Shown here piece after piece: positions 7,251 through 15,701 of a DNA stretch of 64,000 nt. How positions within the stretch are numbered: the first letter of the stretch is position 1; each line of letters begins with the position of its first letter. The position numbers were made by a program, and so were the translations under genes. This DNA is from Collinsella aerofaciens (lineage in GTDB: Bacteria > Actinomycetota > Coriobacteriia > Coriobacteriales > Coriobacteriaceae), in the NCBI RefSeq assembly GCF_028209395.1, contig NZ_JAQLDQ010000004.1:62001-126000 (forward strand). Direction: 5' to 3'. The notes beneath the pieces are model-generated. The model did not search any database and was not told where the DNA came from. It worked only from the letters and a program-made list of their open reading frames with translations.

Positions 7251-9254
7251 TTAAACCAGGCGGGCGTTGATCGTCTTGGCGATCTCGGCGGCGTCGGTGG
7301 AACCCTTGACGGTGGCACGGAAGTCCTCGTCCATGAGCGCCTCGGCGACCTTGGACAGGATCTTGAGGTGCGTGGTGCCAGCCTGTGCACCAGGGATGAG
7401 CAGAGCGATGGCCACGTTGACGGGAACGCCGTCCATGGTATCCCAACCGGTCACGCCGGACTCGTCCTTAACGACGATGACGGCAGCCTCGGTAATGGCG
7501 TCGGACTTGGCATGCGGAATGGCGAAGCCCTCCATCATGCCCGTGGTGCCCTCGGCCTCGCGGGCCAGGAAGGCGTTCATCACAGCGTCGGCGTCGCTGG
7601 CGATACCGGCCTTGACAGCCTGGTTGGAAACGAAGCTCAGAGCCTCGTCACGAGAAGCGAAGTCCTCGGCGACAAAGACATTCTCAACCTTCACGAAGTC
7701 GGCAGCCTCGGCCTTAGGGGCCTCAACGGCAGCGGCCTTGGAAGCCTCAACCGGCTTGGCTACAGGAGCGGCCTTCTGGTTCTTCTCGAAGTCGTACTTC
7801 TTGAAGGCCACGAACAGGATGCCACCGACCACAGCGCCGATGAGGATCGCGAGGACCCACAGCGGACCGTTCTCGACAACGGGCAGGACCAGGAAGCCAC
7901 CGTGGGGCGCCGGATCGTGGACGTTGAACATAATGGTCAGGATCGAGGCGATGGAGGAACCGAGCATCATGATGGGCATGACCGGCCAGATGTTCTTGGT
8001 CATGAACGGAATGGCGCCCTCGGTGATGTGGGTGCAACCAAGAATGAGGTTGACGATACCGGCGTCGTGATCCTCCTGGCTGAAGTACTTCTTGCCGACA
8101 ACGACAGCGAAGGTGGTGATCAGCGGCGGAACGATGCAGGCGGCGGAGACGGCAGCCATGAAGTTGGTGCCGAAGTTGTAGGTGTCGGTGCCGACGCCGG
8201 CGGCCAGGGCCTCGGTGAGCATAGCGGTACCGGTGACGTAAGCAGCCTTGTTGACCGGGCCGCCCATGTCAACGGCGCACATGCAGCCGATGGCAAGGCC
8301 CAGGACAATGGCGCCAGAGGCGGACAGGCCCTTGAGGAAGTCCATCATGGCGGTGTTGATGGCAGCCATGGGGCCGGAGATGCCGAGCATGACCAGGCCG
8401 ACGATGGCAGTCGAGAACAGCGGGTACAGGAAGATAGCCTTGAGGCCGTCCAGGTTCTTGGGCAGCTTGGAGAAGACCTTCTCGAGCAGCAGGATGACAT
8501 AGCCAGCGAGGAAGCCGCCGACGATGCCGCCCAGGAAACCGAAGCCCACGCCGGCGCCGCCGGCGTCGATCATACCGGTCTCGGCGTTAACGGGCAGACC
8601 CTGGATGGCGATCATACCGGCAACAAAGCCGGGGACGAGTGCCGGGCGCTTGCCGATGGACTCGGCGATGTAGGCGGAAAGCACGGGAACCATGAGGTTC
8701 ATGGCGATGCCGCCGATGATCTTGAGCATAGCGGCAAAGCTGTTGTAGTCAGACGCCGTCGAATCGAAGGACGTGATGCCCCACAGGAACGAAACGGCGG
8801 TCAGGACACCACCGGCGACGACGAAGACCAGCATGTGGCTGACGCCGTTCATGAGGTGCTTGTAGATGATGTGGCCGATGGACTCCTTCTCCTCGACCTC
8901 ATCCTCGACATCGGCAGCAGCCGCAACCGAGTCGTCACCCTTGGCGGCGAGCGCGCGGTCGATCAGCTTACCGGCTGCCTCAACGGACAGGGCCTTGGAA
9001 ACACCAACGGAAACCATGCGCTTGCCGGCGAAACGCTCCGCCTGGACATCCTTATCGGCTGCGACGACGACGGCCTTGGCACCGGCGATCTCGCTCTTGG
9101 TGAGCTCGTTCTCGACACCGACCTGGCCATGGGTCTCAACCTTAATGGTCAGACCTCGCTCGGCAGCTGCCTTCTCCAGCGCCTCCTTCGCCATGAAGGT
9201 GTGCGCGATGCCGGTCGGGCAACCGGTGGCGGCGATGATGTCAAACTTAGGCAT
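7251..9254 (-). CDS. fruA: PTS fructose transporter, fused subunits IIBCA
   Basis: 667 aa from the ATG at 9254 (SD AAGGAGGGAC). Imports a hexose, most likely fructose, with phosphorylation. Domain order is IIB (1-100, phosphocysteine Cys12 in ATGCPTGIAHT), IIC membrane domain (about 115-470, many hydrophobic helices), an Ala/Lys/Pro/Glu-rich linker (about 485-515), then IIA (about 520-667, phosphohistidine in FAIPHAKS). The IIC domain has the family signature regions GGFLAGY and GCTHITEGAIPF. The single-IIB order B-C-A differs from the enteric FruA/FruB split. Divergent from an RpiR-type regulator and upstream of HPr, EI and two PfkB kinases, which together form a complete PTS uptake route. 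Confidence 0.93.
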   Translation of the reverse strand: MPKFDIIAATGCPTGIAHTFMAKEALEKAAAERGLTIKVETHGQVGVENELTKSEIAGAKAVVVAADKDVQAERFAGKRMVSVGVSKALSVEAAGKLIDRALAAKGDDSVAAAADVEDEVEEKESIGHIIYKHLMNGVSHMLVFVVAGGVLTAVSFLWGITSFDSTASDYNSFAAMLKIIGGIAMNLMVPVLSAYIAESIGKRPALVPGFVAGMIAIQGLPVNAETGMIDAGGAGVGFGFLGGIVGGFLAGYVILLLEKVFSKLPKNLDGLKAIFLYPLFSTAIVGLVMLGISGPMAAINTAMMDFLKGLSASGAIVLGLAIGCMCAVDMGGPVNKAAYVTGTAMLTEALAAGVGTDTYNFGTNFMAAVSAACIVPPLITTFAVVVGKKYFSQEDHDAGIVNLILGCTHITEGAIPFMTKNIWPVMPIMMLGSSIASILTIMFNVHDPAPHGGFLVLPVVENGPLWVLAILIGAVVGGILFVAFKKYDFEKNQKAAPVAKPVEASKAAAVEAPKAEAADFVKVENVFVAEDFASRDEALSFVSNQAVKAGIASDADAVMNAFLAREAEGTTGMMEGFAIPHAKSDAITEAAVIVVKDESGVTGWDTMDGVPVNVAIALLIPGAQAGTTHLKILSKVAEALMDEDFRATVKGSTDAAEIAKTINARLV

Positions 9255-9381
9255 GTGTCCCTCCTTCTTGAGTACTGCGCCCGCAGGCGCTCCCCTACAC
9301 GCGCATCCTTGCGCGCTTTTCCACAACTGAAAGATACCAACCTACCGTCCGCGTGAGAAGAGACAAGGCGCAATTCTCCGG

Positions 9382-9419
9382 TGAAAGGTTCTTTCATAAC
9401 CGTAAACGGTAAGTGAAAG
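9382..9419. promoter_or_regulatory. Candidate RpiR-family operator, repeated TGAAAG/CTTTCA
   Basis: The fruA-regulator intergenic region has TGAAAG (9382-9387), CTTTCA (9391-9396) and TGAAAG (9414-9419). 9391-9419 forms a near-perfect 29-bp dyad (CTTTCA, ACCGT, ACGGT, TGAAAG). 9382-9396 is a second, 3-bp-spaced dyad. A TATACT -10 box for the plus-strand regulator lies at 9473-9478. Binding by the adjacent regulator is inferred. Confidence 0.5.
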
Positions 9420-9526
9420 TTTACCATCAACACTTGAAACGGCAAGGTGTATCTTGTGATTGAAAATGCCCGTATACTATGGCATTGCAAATCAAGTTAG
9501 ATTTTCATGCCAACCAGGAGCCATCC

Positions 9527-10384
9527 ATGACCGATAGTAGCAAGAGCGCACTTTCCCTCATTAGTACCCACCAGGGATACAGCGAGTCCGAGCAGCGCAT
9601 TGTCGACTATATATTGGAGCACCAGTCCGAGGCGCCGCGCCTGACGGCCGCCCAGCTCTCACGAGCCGCCGCCACGTCCGAGGCGACGGTTTCGCGCTTT
9701 TGCCGCAAGCTGGGCTTTGGCAGCTTCCGCAGCTTTCAGTTTTCGTTGGCGAGGGATTTGGAAAGCCAGCGCAACGAGGGCCTGACTGACGAGGTCTCGC
9801 TCGACAATATGGAGCAGAGCCTCAAGAACATCCTGGCTGCCAAGGTGAGCGAGCTTAATGCGACCATCGACGGGATCGACCACGATACGCTGGCGGCTGT
9901 TGTGCATGCCCTTAAGCATGCAGGGGTTATTGAGTTTGCGGCTGTGGGCAATACCAACGCGGTCGCGCTCGATGCGACGTTTAAGTTTTCGCAGCTGGGC
10001 CTGCGCTGCATGGCGAGCACCATAAGCGAGACCTCGATTGGTTTTGCGCTCACGTTACGCCCGGGTGACGTTATCGTACTGATTTCGAACTCGGGCAAGT
10101 CGCGCCGTTTGAATCGCATGGCAAAAGCGGCTCGCGACTGCGGCGCAACCGTAGTCGTCATCAGCAGCGACAGCAAATCCCCGCTCGCGCGCCTGGCAGA
10201 CTACACTTTTAATACCGTCAACCACGAAGCGCTGCTGACGACGGGCGACTTTGCGTTCTCCAAGATCAGCGCCACGATGATCATCGAAGTTATCTACAAC
10301 TTCCTGCTGCCCGAGATTGAAGACGCTCGCGAACATATCAGCTACTACGAGGAGCTCATCCAGCCGGACAAGGTCGTTGAGTAA
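9527..10384 (+). CDS. MurR/RpiR family transcriptional regulator
   Basis: 285 aa from ATG 9527 (SD CAGGAG). The N-terminal HTH_6 domain (about 1-80) includes TSEATVSRFCRKLGFGSF, typical of RpiR recognition helices. The C-terminal SIS sugar-phosphate-binding domain (about 110-260) carries VIVLISNSGKSRR, the phosphosugar-binding loop. It is the only plus-strand gene in the sugar region and reads divergently from fruA across dyads that suit such a regulator. Inference: it senses a hexose phosphate made by the PTS and controls fruA and itself. Confidence 0.9.
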   Translation: MTDSSKSALSLISTHQGYSESEQRIVDYILEHQSEAPRLTAAQLSRAAATSEATVSRFCRKLGFGSFRSFQFSLARDLESQRNEGLTDEVSLDNMEQSLKNILAAKVSELNATIDGIDHDTLAAVVHALKHAGVIEFAAVGNTNAVALDATFKFSQLGLRCMASTISETSIGFALTLRPGDVIVLISNSGKSRRLNRMAKAARDCGATVVVISSDSKSPLARLADYTFNTVNHEALLTTGDFAFSKISATMIIEVIYNFLLPEIEDAREHISYYEELIQPDKVVE

Positions 10385-10392
10385 AACGCGTA

Positions 10393-10426
10393 GTGGGACA
10401 AAAAATTTCAGTCTATTTTGTCCCAC
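10393..10426. terminator. Bidirectional terminator between the RpiR regulator and recN
   Basis: GTGGGACAAAA (10393-10403) pairs exactly with TTTTGTCCCAC (10416-10426). The A/T edges give U tracts on both strands, and the flanking genes converge. Confidence 0.8.
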
Positions 10427-10444
10427 CAACACCGCTGATACGAC

Positions 10445-12073
10445 CTAGCCTCGAACTTCTTCGAGCATCTGCTTTGCGTGGGCCAAGCTTGCCTCGGACT
10501 GATCGCCGCTCAACATGCGGGCAATCTCGGCGGTACGCGCTTCGCCGGTTACCTCGTCCAAATGCGTCTGGGGAACATCGCCCGGCTCCTTGCTGACAAC
10601 ATAATGCTTGTCGGCCATGACGGCGACTTGCGCCAAGTGGGTTACGACAATCACTTGATGCGTAGCGGCAAGATCGGCCAGCACACCAGCAAGAGCACGA
10701 GCCGTGGAGCCGCCGACACCGGCATCGACCTCGTCAAATACCAGTGTGTCGACGCCGTCAGCATTACCCAAGACCACCTTGCTCGCCAGCATGACGCGGC
10801 TGAGCTCGCCGCCCGAGGCAATGCGGCGCAGGGGACGCGGCGTCAAGCCGACACCGCTGCGATACAAAAGCTCGTAGCTTGAAGGACCCGCCGGCGTCCA
10901 CTCGGCGCGCGGAAGATCACGCGACTCCCAAACGAGCTCGGCGCCGCCCATCTCCAGGCGCGCCATTTGGCGGCCAACCTCGTGACAAAAACGCGGAGCA
11001 GCGGTATTACGCGCACGCTTGAGTGCCTTGGCGGCAGCGAACAGCTCGCGCTCGGCGCTCCCGAGTGCCTCACGCGCCTTTTTGATCTGTTCATCGCCAT
11101 CATCGACCAGGGACATCAGCTCTTGCGAGCGATCGCGCATGGCAAAAACATCGTCCATGGTGGGACCCCACTGACGCAACAGGCCCTTGAGATCGGAATA
11201 CCGCTCACGCATGCGAGCGAGCTCGCGCGGGTCGAAGGCGACGCCATCGCGATAGGCACGAAGCTCGTTCGCGCTATCCTCAAGGGAGATGCAGGCATCC
11301 GAAAGCGCATCGGCAATGTCGCCCAGTTTGCGATCGACGGTAGCCATACGGGAAAGCTCTGCCACGGCGCTGTTCACGGCATCGAGCGCTCCACCTTCGG
11401 CGGCAAGCGATGCATGGGCATCGTTAGCTGTGGCAACCAGTACCTCGGCATGTTCGGAGCGCGGCAGCAGTTCCTCGAGTTCCTCATACTCACCCGGCTT
11501 GGGGTCGACCTCGGCGATACGCTCCAGGGCGAAGCGCGCCTCCTCGACGCGACTCCCCTGCGCACGCGACGCCTCCTCTACGCGACGGACCTCCTTGGCA
11601 GCCGCACGCGACGCCTTGAAGCAGGCACGGTAACGGTCGAGCGCCTCGAGCGCAGAGCGACCAGCCCAGGCATCAACCATGGCAACATGATGCGCCGGAT
11701 CGAGCAGACGCTGATGTTCATGCTGGCCGCACAGATCCATCATCACGCCGACGCGCTCGGAAAGCTCGCGCACGCTGGCGATGCGGCCGTCAATCTTGAC
11801 GCGGCTGCGACCCTCGGCAGAAAGGCTGCGCTGCACGGTAAAGCCCTCCGTGTCGTGCGGGCCGTCGAACAAGCGTGCCTCGACGCTCGCCAGCGCCTCT
11901 CCCTCGCGCACGGTCGACGAATCTGCACGCTCGCCCAAAATGAGCTTGAGCGCCGAGAGCAGCGCGGTCTTGCCGGCACCGGTCTCGCCAGTCAAAACCG
12001 TTAGGCCCGCACTCGGCACCAGCGTCGCCTCGCGAATGAGTGCAATGTTGGAAACCTGCAGCTCATCGATCAT
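10445..12073 (-). CDS. recN: DNA repair protein RecN
   Basis: 542 aa, normal for the family. SMC-like ATPase used in double-strand break repair. Walker A GETGAGKT lies at about 30-37, a long coiled-coil centre follows (about 150-340), then the ABC signature region (IASGGELSRVMLA) and Walker B LVFDEVDAGVGG near the C-terminus. The start overlaps the nadK stop by 11 bp, so the two are translationally coupled. Last gene of the efp-to-recN run. Confidence 0.95.
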   Translation of the reverse strand: MIDELQVSNIALIREATLVPSAGLTVLTGETGAGKTALLSALKLILGERADSSTVREGEALASVEARLFDGPHDTEGFTVQRSLSAEGRSRVKIDGRIASVRELSERVGVMMDLCGQHEHQRLLDPAHHVAMVDAWAGRSALEALDRYRACFKASRAAAKEVRRVEEASRAQGSRVEEARFALERIAEVDPKPGEYEELEELLPRSEHAEVLVATANDAHASLAAEGGALDAVNSAVAELSRMATVDRKLGDIADALSDACISLEDSANELRAYRDGVAFDPRELARMRERYSDLKGLLRQWGPTMDDVFAMRDRSQELMSLVDDGDEQIKKAREALGSAERELFAAAKALKRARNTAAPRFCHEVGRQMARLEMGGAELVWESRDLPRAEWTPAGPSSYELLYRSGVGLTPRPLRRIASGGELSRVMLASKVVLGNADGVDTLVFDEVDAGVGGSTARALAGVLADLAATHQVIVVTHLAQVAVMADKHYVVSKEPGDVPQTHLDEVTGEARTAEIARMLSGDQSEASLAHAKQMLEEVRG

Positions 12074-12923
12074 GACGCACTCCGTAGAACACGCGGCTCA
12101 CGGAGTTATAGAAGCTCTCGGGACCGTAATCGAGAAGCAGCACATCTCCGGGACCGCGACGCACCGCCACGCTCTCAACGGTGCCATCGCAGGTAATAAA
12201 CTGTCCATCGATAGCGATCGCCGGAACACTCGGACGGTCATCAGACATAAAGATCTCGACGACATCACTCGGCGAGGTCAAAAAAGCGCGAGCCTGAATG
12301 GTATGCGGGGCGATGGGCACACAGACCATACCCGTGTAATCGGGGCTGACAATGGGACCGCCGGCGGAAAGCGCATAGCCGGTGGAGCCGGTCGCCGTCG
12401 AAACGACGACACCGTCGCCGCGCAGGCGATCGATATGATGGCCGGACACCGTGATGTCAAACTCAACCATATCGGACAGGGGGCCGCGCGTAAGTGCCAT
12501 ATCGTTGAGGGCAAACGTGCGCACGACATCCTTCGTGCCATCGTCGCGCACGGACACGATATCCGCGGCGATGGTGGCGCGGCGGCTCACGTGCAGCTCA
12601 CCGGACAGAGCATCGCTCACGACCTGCAGAATGTCGCGCTCCTCGGGGCTCGCAGCAGTTAAAAAGCCCAGGTGACCATAGGAAAGACCAAGGATAGGAA
12701 TCTCGCGATGGTTGAGGATGCGGGCAGCGCGCAGCAACGTACCGTCGCCGCCGAGCGTAATGACCAGATCTGAGCCATCAATATCAGGCGTGCTTTGAAT
12801 CTTCGATCGCTGGTCGGCAGCCCATGCGACCTCGTAGCCCTGGCGCGAAAGCCAAAGCTCGAGCATCAGGCCGCTCTCGACCGCCTCTTGCTTGTAGTAA
12901 TTGGGAACCAGAAAGACCTTCAT
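12063..12923 (-). CDS. nadK: NAD kinase
   Basis: 286 aa. Phosphorylates NAD to NADP. The GGDGTLLRAAR motif (about 54-64) and the diacylglycerol-kinase-like segment TGSTGYALSAGGPI (about 155-168) are both intact. Overlaps tlyA upstream by 4 bp (ATGA) and recN downstream by 11 bp. The tlyA-nadK-recN order is a common Gram-positive and actinobacterial arrangement. Confidence 0.95.
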   Translation of the reverse strand: MKVFLVPNYYKQEAVESGLMLELWLSRQGYEVAWAADQRSKIQSTPDIDGSDLVITLGGDGTLLRAARILNHREIPILGLSYGHLGFLTAASPEERDILQVVSDALSGELHVSRRATIAADIVSVRDDGTKDVVRTFALNDMALTRGPLSDMVEFDITVSGHHIDRLRGDGVVVSTATGSTGYALSAGGPIVSPDYTGMVCVPIAPHTIQARAFLTSPSDVVEIFMSDDRPSVPAIAIDGQFITCDGTVESVAVRRGPGDVLLLDYGPESFYNSVSRVFYGVRHDR

Positions 12924-13723
12924 AGCGTTGCAGCTTTCTCGCTCAAAGCCGATACCTGGGATTGCAGCTCATCGTCGGTGCGTTCACCAGGGGCAAACCT
13001 TGTGCCGTACAGGAAAAACTCAACGTTGCCCTTAGAGCCATGGATGGGCGACACGCACACGTCAAGCGGAAACAGGCCCTTGGCGGCAAAAAGCTCAATC
13101 GCCGCCACGAGCGTATCGCGGCGGACGGCGGGGTCGGTCACGATACCGCGCTCGCCCACCAGCGCAGCCGGCGCCTCAAACTGGGGCTTTACGAGCGTGC
13201 AGAACGAACCCGAAGGCTTCAGGCACGCCAGCACCGCATCGATAATGTTCGCGATGCTGGTAAACGAGACATCACAAACAGCCAGGTCGATGGCGCCGGC
13301 ATAGCCAAGCTCAGGCAGCTGCGTCACGTTGGTGCGCTCATGCAGCGTCACGCGATCGTCCTGACGCAACGACCAATCGAACTGTGCGCGACCAACGTCC
13401 ACCGAGACAACGGTCGCAGCTCCGCGTTTGAGCAGGCAATCGGTAAAGCCGCCGGTAGAGCAGCCTACGTCCAGGCAGGCAAGGCCCGTGGGGTCGATAC
13501 AAAACGCATCGAGCGCACCCTCAAGCTTAAGGCCGCCGCGCCCAACGTACGGAATGCGCCCCTTCACGTGCAGCGGCAGGCCCGGCGTCACCTTGAGCCC
13601 CGGAGAGGTCAAACGCTCACCGCCGCTCGAAACCAAGCCGGCCATAAGAGTGCGAAGGGCATCCGCGCGATCGGCGCAGATGCCCTGTGAAATCAGTTCG
13701 TCATCAAGACGCACGCGTTTCAT
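12920..13723 (-). CDS. tlyA: TlyA family rRNA (cytidine-2'-O)-methyltransferase
   Basis: 267 aa if started at MKRVRLDDELI (13723); an ATG 9 bp upstream is equally possible because neither has a strong SD. 2'-O-methylates cytidines in rRNA. An N-terminal S4 RNA-binding domain (about 1-60) is followed by a FtsJ-like Rossmann domain. The SAM loop is LDVGCSTGGFTDCLL (about 85-99), with DLAVCDVSF and LVKPQFEA following. Sits between xseB and nadK in a coupled operon. Confidence 0.92.
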   Translation of the reverse strand: MKRVRLDDELISQGICADRADALRTLMAGLVSSGGERLTSPGLKVTPGLPLHVKGRIPYVGRGGLKLEGALDAFCIDPTGLACLDVGCSTGGFTDCLLKRGAATVVSVDVGRAQFDWSLRQDDRVTLHERTNVTQLPELGYAGAIDLAVCDVSFTSIANIIDAVLACLKPSGSFCTLVKPQFEAPAALVGERGIVTDPAVRRDTLVAAIELFAAKGLFPLDVCVSPIHGSKGNVEFFLYGTRFAPGERTDDELQSQVSALSEKAATL

Positions 13724-13757
13724 GAATGCCATCAACCATTCGTATCCGGAGATGCGG

Positions 13758-13997
13758 CTAGCTATCCTGGGATTCGTTTGCCGCATCCTCATCGTATTCC
13801 TGCTCGAGCTTATCGGCCTCACGCGGCGTCAGCTCAAACTTGTCGACCATATCGACCGCGCGGGAGCCCAGCTCAATCGCTTCGTCAAACAGATCGAGTG
13901 AACGCTCCAAGGACGTATCCTTGGAGCGAACGGTAGCGATGATCTGGTCCAGACGGTCCGAGATCTCGTCAAAGTTGCGGACAGAACCCTCTGGCAT
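13758..13997 (-). CDS. xseB: Exodeoxyribonuclease VII small subunit
   Basis: 79 aa, nearly all helical and charged, with the family pattern LDQIIATVRSKDTSLERSLDLFDEAIEL. It partners XseA in degrading single-stranded DNA. No xseA lies next to it; nusB is immediately upstream (2 bp) and tlyA downstream. Normal length with an acidic tail. Whether it works alone or pairs with a distant xseA cannot be told here. Confidence 0.88.
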   Translation of the reverse strand: MPEGSVRNFDEISDRLDQIIATVRSKDTSLERSLDLFDEAIELGSRAVDMVDKFELTPREADKLEQEYDEDAANESQDS

Positions 13998-13999
13998 GG

Positions 14000-14587
14000 C
14001 TACTCCTCGACGGAGTCGGACTCGACGGCCTCAGCAGCGTCCACATCCTCGGCAAGTACACCGGCGGTAGCCTGAGCGGCAGCGACCTTGGCGGCAGCCT
14101 CAGCAGCCTGGGCCTCCTCGCGAGCGCGATCCTCGGCCAGCAGTTCCTGGTACAGGTCCTCGCCCGGCAACTCCTCGCTGCGCGCGATCTTGCCCAGCAC
14201 GCCGTTGACGAACGACGCGGACTGGTCGATGCCATAGGCCTTGGCAAGTTCGACGGCCTCGTTGATCACGATAGCGTCCGAGACCTCTTCGTCGGTGAGG
14301 AAGCGCATCTCGTAGACGGCGATACGCAGCAGATTGCGGTCGGCGCCGGGCATGCGCATAAGATCCCAGTTCTTGGCGACGGCGCGCAGGGCACAGTCGA
14401 TGCGATCGATATGCTCGTAGGCACCGCGGCACAGCTCCAGCGCATAGGGGTCGAGGGGGCCCTTCGAGATCAGGAAATCGCCCTCGAGGACGCGCTCGAG
14501 CGGACTGTCCGTGGCCTCGGCCTGGAACAGCAGCTGCAGCGCCTGACTGCGGGCAAGCGTACGCCCGCGATAAACCTTAAGGCTCAA
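14000..14587 (-). CDS. nusB: Transcription antitermination factor NusB
   Basis: 195 aa. The RNA-binding NusB fold spans about 1-145, with RTLARSQALQLLF at the N-terminus and VINEAVELAKAYG / FVNGVLGKIAR in the C-terminal helices. It forms a complex with S10 on boxA in rRNA leaders. The last 45 residues are an Ala/Glu-rich acidic tail (AAEAAAKVAAAQ) not found in minimal NusB proteins. Three bp separate it from the Asp23 gene upstream. Confidence 0.94.
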   Translation of the reverse strand: MSLKVYRGRTLARSQALQLLFQAEATDSPLERVLEGDFLISKGPLDPYALELCRGAYEHIDRIDCALRAVAKNWDLMRMPGADRNLLRIAVYEMRFLTDEEVSDAIVINEAVELAKAYGIDQSASFVNGVLGKIARSEELPGEDLYQELLAEDRAREEAQAAEAAAKVAAAQATAGVLAEDVDAAEAVESDSVEE

Positions 14588-14590
14588 AGG

Positions 14591-14953
14591 TTACTCCTTG
14601 GGGAAAACGAGGCCGTCGATGCAAACGTCAACGCGCTCGACCTCAACGCCCACCTGGGCATCGATGGCAGCGACCACGGCAGCGCGAACGGCCTCGGCGA
14701 GTTTCTTGAACGGATAGCCAAAGAACACCACAACGCGCACGGTGAGTGCGAGCTTGTCGCCGACGACCTCGGTCTCGACCGCCGGCTCGGAAGCCGGGGC
14801 CTTGGACGAGAGCATCATGGAGACAAGGTTGGTGGCAAGGTCCTTGACGCCAACGGAGGCGATGCCCTCGACATCGGACACGGCGCGCGAGACGATGGCG
14901 GTCAGAACATCGGGCGAAATGCCGATGCCGTCAATCTTGATTTCCTGGGGCAT
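14591..14953 (-). CDS. Asp23/Gls24 family protein (efp-linked copy)
   Basis: 120 aa. Single Asp23 domain: IDGIGISPDVLTAIVSRAVSDVEG at the N-terminus, then VVFFGYPFKKLAEAVRAAV. In firmicutes such proteins are membrane-associated alkaline-stress proteins; in many genomes they sit, as here, between efp and nusB with an unknown housekeeping role. A second family member lies at 62407-62763. Confidence 0.88.
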   Translation of the reverse strand: MPQEIKIDGIGISPDVLTAIVSRAVSDVEGIASVGVKDLATNLVSMMLSSKAPASEPAVETEVVGDKLALTVRVVVFFGYPFKKLAEAVRAAVVAAIDAQVGVEVERVDVCIDGLVFPKE

Positions 14954-14977
14954 GAGTCCTCCTAGAAGAGTTGGTTG

Positions 14978-15541
14978 CTAGACGCGGGAGACGAACTTGC
15001 CGTCGCGGGTGTCAACCTTGATGACCTCGCCCTCGTTGAGGTACATGGGGACCTGGATGACAGCGCCGGTGTCGATCGTGGCCGGCTTGGTGGAACCCTG
15101 GACGGTGTCGCCCTTAAAGCCCGGGTCGGTCTGGACGATGGTGGTCTCGATGAACATCGGCGGAGTCACGCCCATGAGCTCATCGTCGGCGAAGAGCAGC
15201 TGGCAGATGTCGTTCTCGCGCAGCCACTTGGAGTTCTCGCCCACCATGTCCTCGGGAACGGGAACCTGCTCATAGGATTCGTTGTCCATGAAGATGTAGT
15301 CGGTGCCATCGTTGTAGAGGTACTGGAACTCACGGGTGGTGAGCATGACGCTCTCGAACTTGGTGCCGGCGTTGCAGGTGTTCTCGACGACGCGGCCGCT
15401 CTTGATGTCGCGGGTCTTGTAGCGCACAAACGCGCCGCCCTTGCCCGGCTTGACATGCTGGAACTCGACGATGGTGTAGACCTTGTCCTTAATGCGGAGA
15501 CCGAGGCCGTTCTTGAAGTCGGCGGTAGAAATGGTAGGCAT
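14978..15541 (-). CDS. efp: Translation elongation factor P
   Basis: 187 aa from ATG 15541 (SD AAGAAAGG). Relieves ribosome stalling at polyproline. The first KOW-like domain carries the tip loop VKPGKGGAF with Lys34, the position modified in many bacteria. Two OB domains follow and the C-terminal signature (GEVIKVDTRDGKFVSRV) is complete. No EpmA/EpmB-type modification gene is in the window. Starts the efp-to-recN operon after a terminator that follows pepP. Confidence 0.96.
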   Translation of the reverse strand: MPTISTADFKNGLGLRIKDKVYTIVEFQHVKPGKGGAFVRYKTRDIKSGRVVENTCNAGTKFESVMLTTREFQYLYNDGTDYIFMDNESYEQVPVPEDMVGENSKWLRENDICQLLFADDELMGVTPPMFIETTIVQTDPGFKGDTVQGSTKPATIDTGAVIQVPMYLNEGEVIKVDTRDGKFVSRV

Positions 15542-15633
15542 AGCGACCTTTCTTGTTATGGGCAGAACGCACAAGCGTCCAAATTACATACGAGCGAAAT
15601 TATACACTTGCAGACGGCGCCTGCAGCGAGCGC

Positions 15634-15678
15634 ATAAAAAGAGAACGCGGGGCGTCCGAATTGCTCCGGAGGCCCCGC
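15634..15678 (-). terminator. Intrinsic terminator between pepP and efp
   Basis: GCGGGGC-TCCG (15647-15658) pairs with 15666-15678, one mismatch, and is followed on the minus strand by TTTTTATG. Confidence 0.85.
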
Positions 15679-15701
15679 CCCAAACTATCTACCGAAGTAG
15701 A

